Source: Streptomyces sp. BV286 (GTDB taxonomy: Bacteria > Actinomycetota > Actinomycetes > Streptomycetales > Streptomycetaceae). From it: 64,000 nt of DNA. The notes under the pieces were generated by a model, which saw only the letters and a program-made list of their open reading frames with translations, did not search any database and was not told the origin of the DNA. Within the stretch, counting starts at the first letter, position 1. Each line of letters starts with the position of its first letter. Below are positions 17,719 through 26,332 of this stretch, one piece after another. The stretch is from the NCBI RefSeq assembly GCF_019090165.1, contig NZ_JAHRIB010000048.1, forward strand, positions 1-64,000. Reading direction: 5' to 3'. The position numbers and the translations under genes are program-made.

Positions 17719-18615
17719 TCAGGCGCGCTCGACGATCTTCCCTGCGATGTCCACCGCGATCTCGATCGCCCGGGCCGCGAGCGGGGAGTGCGTGCGATGC
17801 GCCTGCCACAGCAGGAAGATCTCGCGTGGTGGGAGCCCCGGTTCGAGTTCGTGGACGCACAGCGACGCGTCGGAGCCGAGGTCGGCACCGTGGACGGTGA
17901 GTTGCGGCACGATCGCCGAACCCATGCCGGCGCGCACCATCGACAGCACGGTCTCGTTCCCCGCCGTGCGGCACACGATGTGCGGCCGCACGCCACGGCG
18001 TGCGAGCGCCTGTTCCATCCGGGCCTGGTCGCAGATCGGCGGGTGCGCCACCATCGGTGCGCCGTCAAGACGGGCCGTGCGCACCGGTCCGTCGGGGAAG
18101 GCGCCGCGGCGGGCCACCAACACGTAGGGGTCGTCGAGCAGTTTGCGGTGTTCGACATCGCCGTCGACGCGGCCGTCGAAGAACATCAGATCGAGTTCGT
18201 GGACCTCTGGTTTGTCGGTCTCCTCCTCGAACAGTCTGATGTCGCAGCCGGGGTGCTCGTCCCGAAGCGCGCGGACGACCAGCGGCAGGATCACGTTGGA
18301 CACGCTCTGGAAGGTGCCGATGTCGATCCGGCCGTCGCCGGCCTTGAACCGGTCGACGGCTGTCGCCATCGCCTGGGCCTTCGCCAGCAGTTCGCGTCCG
18401 TGTGCCAGGACCACCGCGCCGAGCGGGGTGATCCGCACCGGTTTCGGGCCGCCCGGCCGGTCGAACACGGCACCGCCGACCGACTTCTCCAAAGCGGCGA
18501 TCTGCTGACTCACCGTCGACTGGGTGTACCCGAGCCGCGCGGCCGCCCGCCCGAACGAGCCCTCGTCGGCCACCGCGGCCATCGCGGCGAGATGCCGCAG
18601 TTCAACATCGGACAT
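17719..18615 (-). CDS. LysR-family transcriptional regulator
   Basis: A 298-residue LysR regulator. The N-terminal winged helix-turn-helix is at about 1-60 (ELRHLAAMAAVADEGSFGRAA, then LGYTQSTVSQQIAALEKSVG). The substrate-binding domain (about 90-295) follows, with a typical GVRPHIVCRTAGNETVLSMVRAGMGSAIVPQL stretch. It is divergent from the hydrolase/LLM/methyltransferase operon across 94 nt that contain inverted repeats, so it most likely controls that operon and itself. The inducer is unknown, probably a substrate or product of the operon. Confidence 0.93.
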   Translation of the reverse strand: MSDVELRHLAAMAAVADEGSFGRAAARLGYTQSTVSQQIAALEKSVGGAVFDRPGGPKPVRITPLGAVVLAHGRELLAKAQAMATAVDRFKAGDGRIDIGTFQSVSNVILPLVVRALRDEHPGCDIRLFEEETDKPEVHELDLMFFDGRVDGDVEHRKLLDDPYVLVARRGAFPDGPVRTARLDGAPMVAHPPICDQARMEQALARRGVRPHIVCRTAGNETVLSMVRAGMGSAIVPQLTVHGADLGSDASLCVHELEPGLPPREIFLLWQAHRTHSPLAARAIEIAVDIAGKIVERA

Positions 18616-18636
18616 GAGACCACCATAACCAAGGCC

Positions 18637-18684
18637 ATCGCTGATGGCGATCGAAGTGATCGGAAACTATCGCTTTTGCCGATC
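18637..18684. promoter_or_regulatory. Inverted repeats in the LysR/hydrolase divergent promoter
   Basis: ATCGC-N5-GCGAT (18637-18651) and GATCGG-N15-CCGATC (18658-18684) lie between the two starts. They are candidate LysR recognition and activation sites. Confidence 0.5.
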
Positions 18685-18709
18685 GACCGCCGGGTCTAGC
18701 GTGACGTTC

Positions 18710-19564
18710 ATGACCGAACCCCTTTCGCACGGAGAGAAGCTCGTCGAGATCAACGACGTCGAGCTGTGCATCGAGACCTTCGGAAACCCCGCGAACCCGG
18801 TGATCCTGCTCATCGACGGCGCGACCGCCTCGATGCTGTGGTGGGAGACAGAGCTGTGCGAACGGATCGCCCGCGACGGCCGGTTCGTGATCCGCTACGA
18901 CAACCGGGACACCGGCAGGTCCACCGGTTACCCGCCGGGGCGGCCGGGTTACACGTACACCGACCTGGCCGGGGACGCCCTCGGCATCCTGGACGCCCTG
19001 GAGATCGACCGCGCACACATCGTCTGCCGGTCCATGTCCGGCGGCATCGGGCTGATCATGGGCGTGGACCACTCCGACCGGGTGGAGTCACTGACGTTCG
19101 TCTCCACCTCCACCGGGGAGAACGGACTCCCGCCGTCCTCGGACGAGGTCACCAGCGGTATTCCCGCCGACCCGGACCCCGCCGATGCTGGCGCGGTGGT
19201 GGACTTCGTCGTCGCCTCGGCGAAGGCGTGCTCGGGCGGCTCGCCCTACTTCGACGAGAGGGCCACGCGCGCGCTCGTCGAGAGGGACGTGGCCCGCACC
19301 CGCGACATCGCGTCCACCCTCGTCAACCACTACGCGATGAGCTTCGACGGGTCGTCCCGCGATTTCGCCTCCGTCAAGGCGCCGACCCTGGTGGTGCACG
19401 GTGACCACGACCCGGTCTGCCCGCTCCCGCACGGGCACGCGCTGCGCGACGCGATCCCCGGCGCGACACTGCTGACCCTGGAAGGCGCCGGGCACGACCT
19501 GCCGAAAGCGCTCTGGGACGTGTTCGTCCCCGCCCTGCTCCAGCACACCGGCGGCCGGCGATGA
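18710..19564 (+). CDS. Alpha/beta hydrolase with atypical nucleophile elbow
   Basis: A 284-residue alpha/beta hydrolase of the RdmC/3-oxoadipate-lactonase-like type, starting at ATG 18710. The pattern DNRDTGRST and YTYTDLAGDALGILDALEI matches this group. The acid (VVHGDHDPVCPL) and His (EGAGHDLP) are in place. At the nucleophile position the usual G-H-S-M-G-G reads C-R-S-M-S-G-G: the Ser is kept but two small glycines are replaced. This may narrow or alter the active site. It is the first gene of a three-gene operon, with ATGA overlap to the LLM oxidoreductase. Substrate unknown. Confidence 0.87.
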   Translation: MTEPLSHGEKLVEINDVELCIETFGNPANPVILLIDGATASMLWWETELCERIARDGRFVIRYDNRDTGRSTGYPPGRPGYTYTDLAGDALGILDALEIDRAHIVCRSMSGGIGLIMGVDHSDRVESLTFVSTSTGENGLPPSSDEVTSGIPADPDPADAGAVVDFVVASAKACSGGSPYFDERATRALVERDVARTRDIASTLVNHYAMSFDGSSRDFASVKAPTLVVHGDHDPVCPLPHGHALRDAIPGATLLTLEGAGHDLPKALWDVFVPALLQHTGGRR

Positions 19565-20397
19565 CCCCCTTGCGATCGGCACTCTGGCTGCCGCTCTTCG
19601 ACGAGCTCTGCGACCCCGCGGCGGTCGCACGTCTGGCCGCCGAGGCGGAGGAGACCGGCTGGCACGGCGTCTTCGTATGGGACCACCTGCGCTGGCGGGC
19701 GCCGGTCCGGCAGGTGGCCGACCCGTGGATCACGCTGGCCGCGATCGCCACCGCCACCGAACGCCTCCGGTTCGGCCCCATGGTCACAGCCCTTGCCCGG
19801 CGTCGGCCGACCAAGGTCGCCCGGGAGACCGCCACGCTGGACCGGCTGAGCGGCGGCCGCCTCACGCTCGGCGTCGGTCTCGGCAGCGATCGCTTCGCCG
19901 GCGAACTGAGCGCGACGGGCGAGGAACTCGACGACCGACGGCGGGGCCGGATGCTCGACGAGTCACTGGAGATCCTCACCGCCGCGTGGTCCGGTAGGCC
20001 GGTGCACCATCACGGCAGCCACTACACCGTCGACGACGTCACCTTCCTTCCCCGTCCGGTTCAGCGCCCCGGCGTGCCGGTGTGGGCCGCGGGACTTCCC
20101 GGCAACGTCAGACCCCTGCGCCGTGCCGCCCGGCACGACGGGTTGGTCCCGGTCAATCTCGAACACCCGGACCAGCTCGCCGACATCGTCACCACCCTCA
20201 CCGGTCTCCGTGGGTCAAGGACGACCCCGTACGACATCGCCGTTCCCCTCCCACCCGGCAGTGACCCGGCGCCCTACGCCGAGGCGGGCGCCACGTGGTG
20301 GCTGGCGGAGTTCGCACCGGAGACAGTGTCCGTGGACCAGGTGCGAGGCGTACTCCGCGACGGCCCCGTCGCATTCGACAACGAAAGGATCCGGTGA
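19561..20397 (+). CDS. LLM-class flavin-dependent oxidoreductase
   Basis: A 278-residue luciferase-like monooxygenase fold protein. It starts SALWLPLFDELCDPAAVARLAAEAEETGWHG, followed by VFVWDHL and DPWITLAAIATATERLRFG, the signature of F420/FMN-dependent LLM enzymes. TLDRLSGGRLTLGVGLG is the conserved cofactor-binding loop. Members transfer hydride from F420H2 or use FMNH2 with oxygen. In Streptomyces F420 use is common, but the cofactor cannot be fixed from sequence. Overlaps its upstream neighbour by 4 nt and its downstream neighbour by 4 nt, so all three proteins are co-made. Confidence 0.92.
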   Translation: MTPLRSALWLPLFDELCDPAAVARLAAEAEETGWHGVFVWDHLRWRAPVRQVADPWITLAAIATATERLRFGPMVTALARRRPTKVARETATLDRLSGGRLTLGVGLGSDRFAGELSATGEELDDRRRGRMLDESLEILTAAWSGRPVHHHGSHYTVDDVTFLPRPVQRPGVPVWAAGLPGNVRPLRRAARHDGLVPVNLEHPDQLADIVTTLTGLRGSRTTPYDIAVPLPPGSDPAPYAEAGATWWLAEFAPETVSVDQVRGVLRDGPVAFDNERIR

Positions 20398-21173
20398 CGG
20401 TGATGTCCGACCTGTTCGACTACGACGCGGAACTGCGTCTGCACAACGATCTCTTCCGCACCGCTGCCCGCGTCGGCTCACGCGACCGTGTCCTCGACAT
20501 CGGCTGCGGCACGGGCCAGTCCACCCGCGAGGCCGCCCGCGCCGCCGCCGACGGAAGCGCGGTAGGCCTCGACCTTTCCGAACCCATGCTCGAACGGGCC
20601 CGCCGGCTCAGCGACGACCAGGGACTGACCAACATCACCTTCCAGCAGGCGGACGCCCAGGTCCACGCCTTTCCGCCTGAGCGTTTCGACCTCTGTATCA
20701 GCAGGTTCGGAACGATGTTCTTCGCCGACCCCGTCGCCGCCTTCACCAACGTCGGGCGCGCGCTGCGGCCCGCGGGGCGCCTGGTGATGCTGGTCTGGCA
20801 GGAACGCGACCGCAACGAGTGGGCCACCGCGATCCGCCGCACCCTCACCGCCGCATCGGCCGCACCCCACGGCCCGGACGCGTTCTCACTCGCCGACCCG
20901 GTCGTCACGGAGGGCGTCCTGACGGCTGCCGGCTTCGCGGACGTCACCTTCACCGACGTGCACGAGCCCGTCTACTACGGCCCGGACAGCGCCACCGCCT
21001 TCGACGCCGTGCTCCGCCTCTGGGAGGTCAGGGAACTGCTCGCCACCCTCGACACCGCGGCCGCCGAGCAGGTACGCGCGCGGCTGCGCACCACCCTCGA
21101 CGCCCACACCACCGACGGGGGCGTGTACTTCGACTCGCGTGCCTGGATCGTCACAGCGCACCGCCGTCGGTGA
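20394..21173 (+). CDS. Class I SAM-dependent methyltransferase
   Basis: About 259 residues. I place the start at GTG 20394 (GTGA overlap, AAAGGA 4 nt upstream). GTG 20400 or ATG 20403 are also possible. SAM-binding motif I is VLDIGCGTGQ, then the acidic loop VGLDLS, and the motif around FDLCISRFGTMFFADP. The region RPAGRLVMLVWQERDRNEW is typical of the UbiE/MenG-like and Methyltransf_11/25 small-molecule methyltransferases. As third gene after a hydrolase and an LLM oxidoreductase it probably modifies the same small molecule. Acceptor unknown. Confidence 0.9.
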   Translation: MTVMSDLFDYDAELRLHNDLFRTAARVGSRDRVLDIGCGTGQSTREAARAAADGSAVGLDLSEPMLERARRLSDDQGLTNITFQQADAQVHAFPPERFDLCISRFGTMFFADPVAAFTNVGRALRPAGRLVMLVWQERDRNEWATAIRRTLTAASAAPHGPDAFSLADPVVTEGVLTAAGFADVTFTDVHEPVYYGPDSATAFDAVLRLWEVRELLATLDTAAAEQVRARLRTTLDAHTTDGGVYFDSRAWIVTAHRRR

Positions 21174-21206
21174 CCGCGTCCCGGAATCCGACGCCGACCC
21201 CGGCGA

Positions 21207-21968
21207 TCAGGCGTGGGACAGGGCGAACGAGACGAGGAACCCGCTGACGGTGATCAGCCCGATCGCCAGGTGGGCGTCGTCGAAGGCCTCGGGGATCATG
21301 GTGTCGGCGATCATGGCGAGGATCGCTCCGGCCGCGACCGCGGTCACGGCGGCGATCACGGCGGGGGAGAAGGAGCCGACCACCGTGTAACCGAGGACGG
21401 CCGACACCGTGGAGGCCGCGGCGATGGCCGCCCAGGTACCGAAGACGTATCCCTTGGTGCGACCGGCCTTCTTCATCCCCGCCGAACTGGACAGGCCCTC
21501 GGGGACGTTGCTGATGAACACGGCGGCCACCGTCACCAGACTGACCGCGCCGCCGTTGAGCAGACTCACGCCGATGACGGCGGACTCCGGAACCCCGTCG
21601 AGCAGGGCGCCGAGCGCGAGCGCCGTCCCGGACCCGCCCTGCTCGCCCTCAGAGGGTTGCGCCCTCGCCTGCTCGTGACCGGAACGCTTGCGGTGGCGCG
21701 CACCCCGGCGGGCCAACCACACGTTGCCCCCGGTGTAGGCCACGGCGCCGATGAGGGTGCCGACGACCGCGGGAGCAAGCCCCGCCTGCTCGTACGCCTT
21801 CCCCACCAGCTCGAAGGACACCGCGGAGATCAGCACCCCGGCCCCGAACGCCATCACGGTCGCGATGACCTTCTGCGGCACCCGCAGCCCGTACCCCAGA
21901 GCGGCACCGAGCAGGAGCGCCGAGCCCGCCACCAACCCCCACAGTCCAGCCTCCACCACTTCAGCCAT
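21207..21968 (-). CDS. ZIP-family metal transporter
   Basis: A 253-residue membrane protein with eight predicted helices and a variable cytoplasmic loop (about 90-118, ARRGARHRKRSGHEQ onward). Helix IV/V motifs of ZIP proteins are present in modified form: ALGALLDGVPESAVIG and VFISNVPEGLSSSAGM, where the usual His-Asn-x-x-Glu-Gly appears as SNVPEGL and DGVPES. These residues bind Zn2+ or other divalent metals. It would move metal into the cytoplasm. Single gene, convergent with the methyltransferase operon. No Zur-like site is obvious upstream. Confidence 0.9.
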   Translation of the reverse strand: MAEVVEAGLWGLVAGSALLLGAALGYGLRVPQKVIATVMAFGAGVLISAVSFELVGKAYEQAGLAPAVVGTLIGAVAYTGGNVWLARRGARHRKRSGHEQARAQPSEGEQGGSGTALALGALLDGVPESAVIGVSLLNGGAVSLVTVAAVFISNVPEGLSSSAGMKKAGRTKGYVFGTWAAIAAASTVSAVLGYTVVGSFSPAVIAAVTAVAAGAILAMIADTMIPEAFDDAHLAIGLITVSGFLVSFALSHA

Positions 21969-22216
21969 GCCGAACCGCCTACCCGCTGAGGAAGTGGATC
22001 AACAAGCGACCCACTGCGACCTCGTCGGCGCCCGGATGACACGCCCGCACGTCCTTCACACCGCCGACACGCCGCGGCCGACGAGAACGGCCGTCGCCCC
22101 TGCCCGCGTGGCCCGGGTGATCCACGGCACCCCCGCAGGTGTGGATGCGGACCTCGGGAAGGAGAGACCGCGCAGGCAGTGGATCATCCGTTCCGACTCT
22201 CCGGTACCGTCACGGT

Positions 22217-23902
22217 ATGAGCCATCCGCATCCAGAGTTGCAAGCCGCCCCGCCCCTGCCCGAGGGAGGGCTGCGGGTCGTCGCCCTGGGCGGCCTCGGC
22301 GAGATCGGCCGCAACATGACCGTCTTCGAGTACGCCGGCAAGCTGCTCATCGTCGACTGTGGCGTGCTGTTCCCCGAGGAGACCCAGCCCGGCGTGGACG
22401 TGATCCTGCCGGACTTCACCTCGATCCGGGAGCGCCTGGACGACATCGTGGCCGTGGTACTCACCCACGGTCACGAGGACCACATCGGCGGTGTCCCGTA
22501 CCTGCTGCGCGAGCGGTCCGACATCCCCGTCGTCGGCTCGAAACTGACCCTGGCGTTCCTGGAGGCCAAGCTCAAGGAGCACGGCATCCGGCCGCGCACG
22601 GTGCGGGTGCGGGAGGGCGACCGGCGCGACCTCGGGCCCTTCAACTGCGAGTTCGTTGCGGTCAACCACTCCATCCCGGACGCCCTGGCGGTCGCGATCC
22701 GTACCGGTGCCGGGATGGTCCTGCACACCGGCGACTTCAAGATGGACCAGTTCCCGCTGGACGAGCGCATCACCGACCTGCGCGCCTTCGCCCGCCTCGG
22801 CGAGGAGGGCGTCGACCTGTTCCTCACCGACTCCACCAACGCCGAAGTGCCCGGCTTCACCGTCTCCGAGCGCGAGCTGAACCCCGCGATCGAGCAGGTC
22901 CTGCGCACCGCGCCGCGACGGGTGATCGTCTCCAGCTTCGCCAGCCATGTGCACCGCATCCAGCAGGTCCTGGACGCCGCCCACCAGCACGGCCGCAAGG
23001 TCGCCTTCGTGGGCCGCTCCATGGTCCGCAACATGGGCATCGCCCGCGACCTGGGCTATCTGAAGGTGCCCCGCGGTCTCGTGGTCAGCATGAAGGAGCT
23101 GGAGAAGCTCCCCGACCACAAGATCACCCTGGTGTGCACCGGATCCCAGGGCGAGCCGATGGCCGCGCTCTCCCGGATGGCCAACCGCGACCATGTGATC
23201 CGCATCGGCAAGGGCGACACCGTCCTGCTCGCCAGTTCCCTGATCCCCGGCAACGAGAACGCCATCTACCGGGTGATCAACGGACTGACCCGGTGGGGCG
23301 CCCATGTCGTCCACAAGGGCAATGCCAAGGTGCACGTCTCCGGGCACGCCAGCGCCGGTGAACTCGTCTACTGCTACAACATCGTCAAGCCGCGCAACGT
23401 CATGCCGGTGCACGGCGAGTGGCGCCATCTGCGGGCCAACGCCGATCTGGCCATCCGTACCGGTGTCGACCCCGAGCGAGTGGTCATCGCCGAGGACGGC
23501 GTCGTCGTCGACCTCGTCGACGGGCGCGTGTCGATCACCGGCAAGGTGCCCGCGGGCAACGTCTACGTGGACGGTATGGAGGTCGGCGGAGCCACCGAGG
23601 CCTCCCTCAAGGACCGCCTCACCCTCGCGGAGGAAGGCGTGGTCACGGTCGTGGCGATCGTCGACGCCGACACCGGCAGCCTCGCCGAGGCCCCCGACTT
23701 CCTGGCCCGCGGGTTCGTCCACGACGACGCCACGTTCGAACCCGTCATCCCGGTGATCGAGAAGACGCTGGCCACCGCGGCCGCCGAGGGCGTCGGCGAC
23801 GCCCACCAGCTGGAACAGCTCATCGCCCGCGCCGTGGCGAACTGGGCGTTCCGCACCTACCGTCGCAGGCCCCTGATCATCCCCGTCATCATCGACGCCT
23901 GA
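22217..23902 (+). CDS. rnj: Ribonuclease J
   Basis: A 561-residue metallo-beta-lactamase-fold RNase starting at ATG 22217. The metal site is LTHGHEDHIGG (His84 onward), followed by VNHSIPDAL and HTGDFKMD. The beta-CASP domain (FVGRSMVRNMGIARDLGYL; GSQGEPMAALSRMA) and the C-terminal domain (ending PLIIPVIIDA) complete the family length. The enzyme has 5'-to-3' exonuclease and endonuclease activity and takes part in mRNA decay and rRNA maturation in Actinobacteria. In many Streptomyces it lies next to dapA; here it is followed by a hairpin and a spermidine-synthase-fold gene. Confidence 0.97.
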   Translation: MSHPHPELQAAPPLPEGGLRVVALGGLGEIGRNMTVFEYAGKLLIVDCGVLFPEETQPGVDVILPDFTSIRERLDDIVAVVLTHGHEDHIGGVPYLLRERSDIPVVGSKLTLAFLEAKLKEHGIRPRTVRVREGDRRDLGPFNCEFVAVNHSIPDALAVAIRTGAGMVLHTGDFKMDQFPLDERITDLRAFARLGEEGVDLFLTDSTNAEVPGFTVSERELNPAIEQVLRTAPRRVIVSSFASHVHRIQQVLDAAHQHGRKVAFVGRSMVRNMGIARDLGYLKVPRGLVVSMKELEKLPDHKITLVCTGSQGEPMAALSRMANRDHVIRIGKGDTVLLASSLIPGNENAIYRVINGLTRWGAHVVHKGNAKVHVSGHASAGELVYCYNIVKPRNVMPVHGEWRHLRANADLAIRTGVDPERVVIAEDGVVVDLVDGRVSITGKVPAGNVYVDGMEVGGATEASLKDRLTLAEEGVVTVVAIVDADTGSLAEAPDFLARGFVHDDATFEPVIPVIEKTLATAAAEGVGDAHQLEQLIARAVANWAFRTYRRRPLIIPVIIDA

Positions 23903-23921
23903 CACGTCCCGCACCGGCGCT

Positions 23922-23954
23922 CGCCTCCCTGCCATGGCCGACGGCAGGGAGGCG
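23922..23954 (+). terminator. Hairpin terminator after RNase J
   Basis: CGCCTCCCTGCC (23922-23933) pairs perfectly with GGCAGGGAGGCG (23943-23954) around a 9-nt loop, 20 nt past the stop codon. Confidence 0.8.
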
Positions 23955-24020
23955 CACGGATCTGAGCCCGCAGAGCCGGGCCCCGGACGTACACATCGTC
24001 GGCATCAGAAAGGCGAACGG

Positions 24021-24764
24021 ATGAGCGCGCGTTTCGAGGAGATCGACTGGCGCCCGACACCGATGGGCGACATCAGCCTTCGGCGCCGACGGGACCCGGC
24101 ATCCGGCGACGACGTGTACGAGGTGAAGCTCGGCGACGAGTTCCTGATGTCCAGCCTCTTCACCGCGGGCGAGATCGCCCTGACCCGGCTCGGCCTGGCG
24201 GACCTCCCCGACACCCCTCTCGATGTCGCGGTGGGCGGCCTCGGCCTCGGTTACACCGCCCAGGCAGCCCTGGACGACCCACGGCTCCGCTCCCTGGTCG
24301 TCATCGACGCACTCGCCGAGGTCATCGAGTGGCACCAGCGCCACCTGGTCCCGCTGGGCGCCTCCCTGGCATCGGACCCCCGCTGCCGCCTGGTCCAGGG
24401 CGACTTCTTCGCGCTGGTCCAGGGCGCCGACGGTCTGGACCCCCAGGAGCCGGGACGGCGCTTCCACGCCGTCCTGCTGGACGTGGACCATTCGCCACGC
24501 CATGTGCTGCATCCACGTCACGCGGCGCTCTACGAGCCCGCCGGCATGCGCGCCCTCGCCGACCGTCTCCTCCCCGACGGCGTCTTCGCTCTCTGGTCCA
24601 ACGATCCGCCGGACGAACAGTTCAACGCCGTCCTCGCGGGTGTCTTCGCCACGTCGGAAGCTCACGTCGTCGACTTCGACAACCCCCTGCAGGGCGGCAC
24701 CGCGACCAACACCGTCTACGTGGCACGGAAAGCCGCCGACACGGACGGGGCACCTGTGCCGTAA
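24021..24764 (+). CDS. Spermidine-synthase-fold protein
   Basis: A 247-residue protein with the spermidine synthase/polyamine aminopropyltransferase-like Rossmann fold. Evidence: TPMGDISLRRRRDPASG (beta N-terminal part), VYEVKLGDEFLMSSLFTAGE, then a nucleotide-binding loop AVGGLGLGYTA, an acidic residue after VVIDAL, and LLDVDHSPRHVL where catalytic DxxD-like residues sit. It lacks the clean GGGDG motif of true spermidine synthases, so it may be a methyltransferase-like relative with another substrate. The start at ATG 24021 is weakly supported by AAAGGCG. Not contiguous with the isoprenoid operon (213-nt gap). Confidence 0.8.
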   Translation: MSARFEEIDWRPTPMGDISLRRRRDPASGDDVYEVKLGDEFLMSSLFTAGEIALTRLGLADLPDTPLDVAVGGLGLGYTAQAALDDPRLRSLVVIDALAEVIEWHQRHLVPLGASLASDPRCRLVQGDFFALVQGADGLDPQEPGRRFHAVLLDVDHSPRHVLHPRHAALYEPAGMRALADRLLPDGVFALWSNDPPDEQFNAVLAGVFATSEAHVVDFDNPLQGGTATNTVYVARKAADTDGAPVP

Positions 24765-24977
24765 CGGGTGCCCTGAGCCGTAAGCAGGTGCCAGGGCTGT
24801 AACAGGTGTCGCCCTCCGCACGAGGTGATCTCCGAAGAAGATCACTCAATGGTGCATTGCGGCCGTCTCGGGTGCGTCCGGTGGTCAGACTCGGATCATG
24901 TGGTGCCGAACACCGGCACGTGCTGCTCCGTGCCGTCGGTCGGAGCCGGGGCGGGTCTTGCCGCAGGGGGACATGCT

Positions 24978-25262
24978 GTGACACACCACGACGGCCGGAG
25001 GCCGGGCCTGACCGAAGACGCGGTGGCCCTGATGGCAGGCCTCGCCGATCTGGCGGTCAGCGGGCTGAGCAGTGCGATGGGCGGCGTCAGCAGTCTGCTG
25101 CGTCGCGCGGATCTCGGGGACCTCCTGGCGGACGGCCACGAGGACACGAAGGCCCGCGGCCGCCTGCTCCTGGACCGGCACGCGGCCACCGCGCCGGCTC
25201 ATATGGAAGTCCTCGCCCGCACCGTCACCGCCCGCACCCAGGCGGGAAGCCGCGGTGAGTGA
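24978..25262 (+). CDS. Small unknown protein, first gene of the isoprenoid operon
   Basis: A 94-residue protein from GTG 24978 (GCAGGGGG upstream), overlapping the polyprenyl synthetase start by 8 nt. It is predicted mostly helical: TEDAVALMAGLADLAVSGLSSAM forms an amphipathic stretch, followed by SLLRRADLGDLLADGHEDTKARGRLLLDR. No known domain, signal peptide or catalytic motif is seen. Tight coupling to the prenyl synthase gene implies a role in the same pathway, perhaps as a partner subunit, a membrane-association helper or a carrier. That role is inference only. Confidence 0.7.
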   Translation: MTHHDGRRPGLTEDAVALMAGLADLAVSGLSSAMGGVSSLLRRADLGDLLADGHEDTKARGRLLLDRHAATAPAHMEVLARTVTARTQAGSRGE

Positions 25263-26307
25263 GCGGGAAGAGCACGCCTTACTGAAGAAGCGCGTCGACC
25301 AGGTCCTCAGCGGATTCGTCACGGCCGAAGCACAGGCGCTGGCCGACATCGATGCCAATCTGGCGCCGGTCGCGGAGCAGCTTCACGCCGCGACCGGGCA
25401 CGGCAAACGACTCAGGGCGGCGTTCTGCTACTGGGGCTGGCGCGGGGCAGGTCAGCCCGACAGCGACGCGCTGGTCCGTGCCGCCGGCGCGATCGAACTG
25501 GTCCATGCGGCAGCCGCTGTGCACGACGACCTGATCGACCACAGCCGTACCCGGCACGGCAGGCCGACCGGGCACATCGCCCTGCGCGAGGTCCTCACCG
25601 ATCACGCACGGCCGAAGGCCGGGGCCAGGGCCCTGGCCATGCTGGTGGGTGACCTGCTGATGTCGATGGCCGGGCAGCTGTTCACCGACTCCGGCCTTCC
25701 CGGCGCCTTCCTGAGCCGGGCCCGGCCTCTGTGGGCGGTCCTGGCCCGCGAACTGGTGGCCGGTGAGTGCCTGGAAATCCTGCGCACCGGAGCCGCGCCG
25801 GATCCGGACGCGTCCGTGAAGGTGATCCGCTACAAGACCGCGAAGTACACCGTCGAACACCCTTTGCAGATCGGCGGCCTCCTCGCCGGCGCACCACGGC
25901 GGCTGCTGGAGTCTTACAGCGACTTCGGCGTGCCGCTGGGCGAGGCGTTCCAGCTGCGCGACGACCTGCTGGGCCTGTTCGGGGATCCAGAACAGACCGG
26001 CAAGGACCCGGCCGACGACCTCGCCGGGAACAGGCCGACCGCGCTGATGGCCCACACGCTCTCGTCCGCCACCAAGGCGGAACGCGGAGAGCTGCGCCAC
26101 CTGCTCGGGCAGGCGAACATCAGCGAGCAACAGGTGGAACGGGCCCGGGAGATCGCCCACCGCACCGGCGCCGTAGCCCGCGTCGAAGGCATGATCACCG
26201 CACGGCTGCGGGAGGCGCACGACGTCCTGGCCGACGCCGATGTGACTGCCGACGCACGCCGTGCGCTGGAGTCCCTGGCGACCGTCTCAGCCACCCGCAC
26301 CCACTGA
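25255..26307 (+). CDS. Polyprenyl synthetase family protein (trans-prenyl diphosphate synthase)
   Basis: A 350-residue all-helical prenyl transferase, GTG start at 25255. The first Asp-rich motif is VHDDLIDHSRTRHGRPT, giving DDLID with the standard spacing. The second is QLRDDLLGLFGDPEQTGKDPADDL, the usual DDLLG variant of actinobacterial enzymes. GKRLRAAFCYWGW is the isopentenyl-diphosphate binding region. It would condense IPP with allylic diphosphates to FPP, GGPP or a longer chain. Residues before the first motif (IELVHAAAAV) are small, which fits a C15-C20 or longer product, but length cannot be called reliably. It sits between an unknown small protein and an MpaB-type oxygenase, so its product is probably a dedicated substrate. 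Confidence 0.93.
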   Translation: MSEREEHALLKKRVDQVLSGFVTAEAQALADIDANLAPVAEQLHAATGHGKRLRAAFCYWGWRGAGQPDSDALVRAAGAIELVHAAAAVHDDLIDHSRTRHGRPTGHIALREVLTDHARPKAGARALAMLVGDLLMSMAGQLFTDSGLPGAFLSRARPLWAVLARELVAGECLEILRTGAAPDPDASVKVIRYKTAKYTVEHPLQIGGLLAGAPRRLLESYSDFGVPLGEAFQLRDDLLGLFGDPEQTGKDPADDLAGNRPTALMAHTLSSATKAERGELRHLLGQANISEQQVERAREIAHRTGAVARVEGMITARLREAHDVLADADVTADARRALESLATVSATRTH

Positions 26308-26332
26308 CCGCCACCCCCGCAGGAGGAGCACC

